This document shows, piece by piece, positions 59,035 through 64,000 of a stretch of DNA of 64,000 nt (the first letter of the stretch is position 1; each line of letters opens with the position of its first letter). The position numbers and the translations under genes were made by a program. The notes under the pieces are model-generated. The model did no database searches and was not told the origin of the DNA. It saw only the letters and a list, made by a program, of their open reading frames with translations. Source of the DNA: Tetragonia tetragonoides. Its lineage: Eukaryota > Streptophyta > Magnoliopsida > Caryophyllales > Aizoaceae. The stretch spans positions 50,600,501 to 50,664,500 of the forward strand of contig CM076143.1 in NCBI GenBank assembly GCA_038025085.1, read 5' to 3'.

Positions 59035-59256
59035 AGGCCCTGTTCTTTTCGTCGATTCCATGCTGCATTTCGTTCCGTTCCGTTCCGTTCCAATCCGTTC
59101 CGTTCCGTTCCGTTCCAATCCGTTCCGTTCCGTTCCGCGCCGCATTCTGTACTTCATTTTGTCTCACATATTTTTGAATTATCTGCGCTACGCCGTTCCG
59201 TTCCGTTCCGTTCCTCACCGTCCGGCACCATTCCGTTGAAGAGAACAGGGCCTTGG
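59035..59256. mobile_element. Tourist-like MITE, GGAAC-repeat family
   Basis: Ends GGCCCTGTTCTTTTCG and GAAGAGAACAGGGCC are inverted copies. The interior is repeated TTCCGTTCCG. The flanking triplets are not identical (mutated or absent TSD). Confidence 0.65.
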
Positions 59257-59699
59257 AGTTGGGGATGAATTGTCTCATATTGTGGCATGAAACGCATGAA
59301 ACTCACTAAATCTAACTCGTGACTTAATAATCTAACCTTAGTCAAATGCTTCCTTGGTAATGGTGCTCATGGTGGCCATAGACCAAGCAAACTCCATAAA
59401 TACATATTAACAAATAATGACTAACCTTTAAATAAATAAAGAGTTTATAATTATAATCAAAAGTATTATTCCTTTGTCCAAATTAGCATTTTATATTATT
59501 TCAATGTGGAACTTTGACAATGTAAATAGTAAAGTAATAACCTTAAAGTGCATTTATAGATAAATCCTATAAATATTACTAAGATAGGTAAATTTGGGAA
59601 TGCAAAGACATAAGAAATGTGGGCATGAATTTAATATTTTAAAAGCCTATATGAAGATGGAAAAGGAATACAATTAAGAGGTAAGAGTAGATTTAGAGA
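59257..59699. other. 3-prime flank of the proline-rich protein gene
   Basis: Non-coding, AT-rich; no other feature supported. Confidence 0.35.
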
Positions 59700-59826
59700 G
59701 ATTGGGGTGGGTAGCGCAGTGGCGCACCCATTTCCCACTTGTTCATAGTGGTGACCTAGGCTCAAGTTTCATTTGCAACATAATTGAATATTTCAGCTTA
59801 CTATTCAAAATAAATAAATAAATAAA
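59700..59826 (+). mobile_element. Possible tRNA-derived SINE
   Basis: GGGTGGGTAGCGCAGTGGCG is a good A-box-type head and GACCTAGGCTCAAG is a weak B-box. The tail is (AAAT)n. No clear target duplication. Confidence 0.4.
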
Positions 59827-59842
59827 CTAGAGTAAGTACCAC

Positions 59843-60592
59843 TTAAAGAGAGCAAGTGAAGCCAGGAGGTGGGGTCTTCCCACAAGTGAGGAGGAGCTGA
59901 AGAGCAAGAGGAACATAGAGGTTAAGGTTAAGAAGCTTGAGCTTCAGTGTTGTACACAAGCAAACAGCTGCATCTGCTTCAACTAGCCCATGCAATATTG
60001 GACAACATTGGTTCTTAACTGCACCACCAAGCCCAATGTGGACAAGCCCACCAAGCAAGTCCACACATGCACCCAACTTTAAGGTGTCAATTGGGCATGT
60101 GGCCTGTTTTCCTGGGCCTGATGGTGAGCCTGGTGGGCAGGGCTTCCCTGGGGTAGTGGAAGGTGGGTTCAACACTGGTGGGAGGGGGAGGACTGGTGGG
60201 ATCAAGCCGGTGACCGGTGGCACGGGGAGGCCGGTGACAGGTGGCACGGGGAGGCCAGTGACCGGAGGGATGGGGAGGCCGGTGACAGGTGGCACGGGGA
60301 GGCCGGTGACCGGAGGGACGGGGAGGCCGGTGACCGGCGGGATGGGGACGGCGGGGATTGGAACGGACGGGAGTGGGACCACCGGAGGGACGGTGACCGG
60401 TGGGAGGGTGACAGGTGGCAGTGGGACCGGGCCAGTGATTGGAGGTTTTATAGTAGGGATGCTATGGCCCTTATGGGGCTTAGTGGGCTTGTGCTTTGGT
60501 TGACCACAGTAACCACAGCCCAATATGGGAGTGGCTGTTGAAATGAAGAGCATGCATATAAAGAGAAAAGCTGAAAGCTTTGAGTTGTCCAT
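59843..60592 (-). CDS. Hybrid proline-rich protein with eight-cysteine domain (HyPRP; LTP/2S-albumin-like fold)
   Basis: Single exon, 249 residues. The start MDNSKLSAF is chosen because it gives a clean signal peptide (about 1-25, hydrophobic FLFICMLFISTATPILG) and lies about 65 bp after a TATA box. A short CGYCGQPKHKPTKPHKGH segment follows. A proline-rich region (about 45-150) has tandem PPVTGLPV-type octapeptides. The C-terminal domain (about 165-249) has the eight-cysteine spacing seen in ATCPID..GACVDLL..QCCPIL..CLCTTL..LTCG..FTC. The family is extracellular, linked to the cell wall or cuticle, and often cold- or development-regulated. It resembles 36.4 kDa proline-rich proteins and pEARLI-type HyPRPs; the exact role is unknown. 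Confidence 0.92.
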   Translation of the reverse strand: MDNSKLSAFLFICMLFISTATPILGCGYCGQPKHKPTKPHKGHSIPTIKPPITGPVPLPPVTLPPVTVPPVVPLPSVPIPAVPIPPVTGLPVPPVTGLPVPPVTGLPIPPVTGLPVPPVTGLPVPPVTGLIPPVLPLPPVLNPPSTTPGKPCPPGSPSGPGKQATCPIDTLKLGACVDLLGGLVHIGLGGAVKNQCCPILHGLVEADAAVCLCTTLKLKLLNLNLYVPLALQLLLTCGKTPPPGFTCSL

Positions 60593-60657
60593 AATTACAA
60601 TGGAAAAAAGAGTGAAGTGAAGTGAGTGGTAAGAGTGAGTGAAGAATGAGTTCATTG

Positions 60658-60664
60658 TTATATA
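60658..60664 (-). promoter_or_regulatory. TATA box of the HyPRP gene
   Basis: The minus strand reads TATATAA about 65 bases before the ATG, with CCAATT just upstream (about 60670-60675). Spacing implies a leader of roughly 35 nt. Confidence 0.6.
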
Positions 60665-60852
60665 GAAGAGAATTGGAATCCCATTAGAAGAGAACAAAAG
60701 ACAGTTAAGAAGCACATCACGTGAACAAATGGGGACTAACACTTACAGAAGGTCCCAAGAAGAGAATGCCAAAATACCCACTATTGCTAGTTGGCAAAAA
60801 AAAAACTACTCCTACCTTACAAAATGCAATCAACCTACAATGGCTTTAACCC

Positions 60853-60865
60853 CTCTTTTTTCTTT

Positions 60866-60897
<32 letters not shown>
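60853..60897. repeat. Poly(T) tract
   Basis: T-runs broken by single C bases, about 45 bp. Confidence 0.9.
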
Positions 60898-60900
<3 letters not shown>

Positions 60901-60947
60901 CTATTAACTTCTACTTTTGTTACTCAACAATTATGTTAGAGATTGGA

Positions 60948-61620
60948 TGATGATTGTCACTCTCATGATCATTATGATAAATGTATGGTTATGATTAGCA
61001 AAAGCTAGATGTACATATTCTTAAACTTAATTGTTGTATGTTTCAGAAGATGAATCAATTGAGTATGGTTATGTTGATTCACTCGTTTATGTGCAGGTAT
61101 GCAGCCTCATTCAAAGGCTGCAATTTGCATCCTCAATTAAAACATGACACATATATATTTTTTGGAAGGGGAAATTATATATTCTTTTTCTGATTTTATT
61201 TTTCTTGTACAAATGTTTATATTGTCCTATTTTCATTGGAGGGCTGCAAATTGTAGCCTTAGGGTGAGGTTACACATAACAGATTGTCACCATTACCATG
61301 ATCATTATGATAAATGTACAGTTGTGATTAGCATAAACTAGATGTACATCATATTCTTAAACTTATTGTATGTTTCAAAAGATAATCAATTGAGTAGTTA
61401 GTTGCTTCACTCCTTTTATATAAAGTGAGAGAGGATGCTATGTGCAGTCACGCAGCCTCACTCAAAGGATGCAATTTGCACTCAATTATAACAAAACACA
61501 TATACAATTATAAGCGAAAATTGTATTCGTATTTTTTTTCCCCCTTTTACAAGTGTTTAAATTGTGTGTCTTATTTTCATTGGGGGCTGCAAATTGCAAC
61601 CTTAAACTGAGGCCGCACAT
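60948..61620. repeat. Tandem duplication of about 334 bp containing a GCAGCCTCA foldback
   Basis: Copies at about 60948-61281 and 61282-61620 share ATCATTATGATAAATGTA, AGCTAGATGTACAT-like and GCAGCCTCA(T/C)TCAAAGG phrases. Each copy ends with the inverted partner (GGGCTGCAAATTG..CTTA), so the unit includes a foldback related to 43-527. Confidence 0.65.
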
Positions 61621-62700
61621 AACGCCCCTCTGAAAAATAACCTCGCTAATCGTCGCTTCTTGCTTCTCGCTAGCTATTTATGTTTGTAACTTTTGCATGG
61701 ACCAGTACAAATGCTGCATCAATCATTCAATCAGTCAAATGCAAAGCTTAATTTGGTATCTATATAGTACATCCTAATTCATATAATGGGAAAGGTTGAT
61801 ACAGGGGAATCAAAATACTATGAATAATAACAGTGATACTCTTTTGCAGCTGAAATGACTGCCCATGGTATCAAGGAAATCATAGAGATCAGAGGTGTGT
61901 GGTTTCTGGTATTCAATTGGTCCAGCAATGTAATAGCTGTTGGTTGGGCATTGGCCAAAGATCATAGTAGTACCTCTTTGATTGTTTGTTTATGAACTAG
62001 CAAGCATGGTAAATTTTGATATTTAGACATTACATTGTATAGCTTAAGATGAAATAAAGTGTGAAAATGATTAAGCAAAGGGTGTTAATATAGAGTATCA
62101 TTAATCATTTGAACTCGACTTTAAGCTCGTTAATATATACAAACTTAAATTAAAGATATGATTCAGTTACCATGCTTGCTAACTAAATATGACTTATAAA
62201 ATTCGACTTTCACAAAAACTCATATGAGGTGGCCTGAGACCAAGACATAATAATATTTTTATATTGAAAAATTAAATCCAAATTTTAATTACCAAACTCA
62301 ATGGATTTTCCGTTATTCAACCTTTTTAAATGACATTGTTGTTTTTATTGCATTGTGATACAGACAAGTAAAATGGGCCAACTTTACAAGTTGCACATTT
62401 CTTACATGTCCATAATTTTCTTCTCATCAGCTTTTCCTGTACTCTCGATCTTGTCTTTTTTTTTTTTTTTTGTGTTGGGTAGAATTAGAAGGTAGGGAAT
62501 ATAATACACGATCGACCAAAAGAAAATAGAATAATGAAGGGATTGGATTTTCTTTCCAGCCAATTGGCTAAGATAATCCAAAACTTGAAGTGACCTGGCT
62601 AGATCTGTCCTTGGGTAGTAGCATACATTTTGGTTGAAACTTTCGGAATATCGATATTTACCATTCACTTGTGGACAGCACAATGCTTTAAGCATAAGCC
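61621..62700. other. Intergenic DNA, no gene recognised
   Basis: A partial left end of the TATGAGGCGG MITE family lies at about 62213-62235 (ACAAAAACTCATATGAGGTGG). Nothing else supported. Confidence 0.4.
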
Positions 62701-62710
62701 AAGTTTATCA

Positions 62711-62819
62711 CAAAAACTCGTATGAGGCGGTATTAAGGTAAGCCCCCTTTAACAAGCATGACGTTATGCGTATGTCATACTTAGCTATAGAGGTGGCCAC
62801 CTCATAGTAGACCTTTTGC
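62711..62819. mobile_element. MULE-type MITE, TATGAGGCGG family, copy 3
   Basis: AAACTCGTATGAGGCGG at the left and CCTCATAGTAGACCTTTT at the right. AAGTTTATCA (62701-62710) and AAGTTTATTCA (62820-62830) flank it, a 9-11 bp duplication. Confidence 0.6.
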
Positions 62820-63060
62820 AAGTTTATTCAGTATAAAAATTAGATTTACAAAGGCTTACCCTTAGATTAATACAAGCAGGTACATAAAGGAGTAATTTGT
62901 GAATTAAATTAAGGAAAATTTCATGGCGCGTCGTTGAATGTTGAAGTTTATAATTTAATTTTTAATTAAAAAATAGAAAAAAAATTTAAAAAATAAATTA
63001 GAAATCACTTCAAAAATGGAAAAAAAATTATGAGACCTTACTATAATAGTAGAGAGGACT

Positions 63061-63760
63061 TGGGGAAGTTTTGGCGGCACGGGATGGTGGGCGGTACCCA
63101 AAACCGTGGATTAGCCTTCGATGTCTAGTACGAGGCGCTTCTAGTCTACCAAGGTTCCGATAACCTACCCTGGGGGCCTCCCATGTCCCCTATGGGTGTC
63201 CCGTGCGATGTAGTGTGAAAATATCCACGTTCGTTCCGGGGCCTCCCGAAAGCTCAAAAGACATAGATTATAACCTTCACCTTTTCGGCTTCCCCGGGCT
63301 CGGGTGTCATTTTTGCCCAAACTTTTCCGGGGGATCTACCATGACCTTAGAGGACCTTTGGTGCCCCACGGGGGTCATTCGTGTCCACAAACTTCGATAT
63401 CACCCATGTCTTTGGTGTTCCGACTCTTACACTAATGTCCCGTAAAACGCCATTCCAAACCTATCAGGGACCGTATAAACAACCCCATATGCCTCCCATG
63501 TCCCATAAGGGTGTTCCATGCGATGTGGTGCGAAAATATACACCTTCGTTTCGGGCCTCCCGTAAGCCCAAAAAACATGGATTATAGCCTTCGTTTTCGG
63601 CTTCCGGGGGTCCGAGTGTCTTTTTTGTCTAAACTTCTCCGGTGGTTGATCATATGACCCTAGAGAACTCTCGGTGCCCCGAAAGAATTATTCAGATCCC
63701 TTAACTTTGATATCACCAATACATTCGGTGTTCCGACCCTTACAGAACACCTGCAGAATT
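63061..63760. repeat. Tandem satellite-like repeat, period about 315 bp
   Basis: GCCTCCCATGTCCC at about 63175 recurs at about 63490. AAACTT(T/C)TCCGG, GATATCACC(C/A)AT and GGTGTTCCGAC recur at the same offset. About 2.2 units are present and GC content is higher than the surroundings. Open frames across it are by-products. Confidence 0.75.
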
Positions 63761-64000
63761 GTAAATCATTGGACGACAACTTTCATTTTACTACTCCATA
63801 TATATGGAAGTAAATTATTATGTAATAAGCTCTCAAATAAATGCCATCTTGCTCTCTAATTTTTCCAACTTGAAGAACACATCTTACCCTAGGAGCCCTT
63901 GGCTCTCTACTACTCGTAATTCTCTACTATTATGATGCTCCAGGCATATGTGTTCACTATGAATGAGTTGGGTATAATTGTTAGCATGTCTTTTCATGGT
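63761..64000. other. Window edge, nothing recognised
   Basis: No feature could be supported. Confidence 0.35.

Noticed and set aside
59937..60503. Gly/Thr-rich open frame opposite the HyPRP gene
   Set aside because: Antisense shadow of the proline-rich repeat; the minus-strand frame has signal peptide, TATA box and eight cysteines.
63203..63587. Open frames across the right edge
   Set aside because: They repeat with the 315-bp satellite period and are not conserved proteins.

Overview
This is a stretch of plant nuclear DNA: interrupted genes with GT-AG introns, AT-rich intergenic DNA, and transposable elements of most plant classes. Several dispersed families (short arrays built on ACTGA/ACTAA units, and MITEs filled with GGAAC-type repeats) remind me of Caryophyllales genomes such as spinach, beet or quinoa. 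That placement is inference only. No rRNA, tRNA, CRISPR or bacterial-type operon is visible.

Layout. 1-5672 is gene-free and holds a long-TIR foldback element, microsatellites, a Tourist-like MITE cluster and a SINE. 5673-12892 is a CACTA transposon (TSD AAC). Two later insertions sit inside it: a 2.0-kb solo LTR (6882-8912, TSD GTTTC) and a 1.7-kb chimeric retroelement (9435-11136, TSD TGTAA) joining a TRIM element to the end of a Ty1/copia pol. 12893-22150 holds SINEs, a truncated LINE, a duplicated block whose second copy took a Helitron and a hAT MITE, an ACTGA/ATT array, a copia remnant and a minisatellite.

Genes. 24437-27163 (+) encodes a DAYSLEEPER/RICESLEEPER-type BED zinc-finger protein (domesticated hAT transposase). 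30910-28063 (-) encodes a raffinose-synthase-like GH36 protein of the RFS6/DIN10/SIP type, with spliced upstream exons reaching 32204. 35992-44777 (+) encodes a plant RIF1-like telomere/replication-timing protein in 10 exons, with E2F-like promoter sites and two single-base frame breaks. 46005-55759 (+) encodes CNOT10 of the CCR4-NOT deadenylase in 6 exons. 60592-59843 (-) encodes a secreted hybrid proline-rich protein with an eight-cysteine domain. These are unrelated housekeeping, stress and cell-wall genes with no shared pathway.

The right end (55760-64000) holds a near-perfect hairpin, a hAT MITE next to a SINE, MULE-type MITEs, a tandem duplication and a roughly 315-bp tandem satellite. 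I did not find a wholly new biological system. The strongest unusual object is the TRIM-copia chimera: two retroelement termini abut exactly, a second junction shows microhomology, and one TSD encloses the whole unit. Insertion boundaries were read by eye from TSDs, TIRs and duplicated flanks; gene models were read from splice signals plus remembered family sequences.
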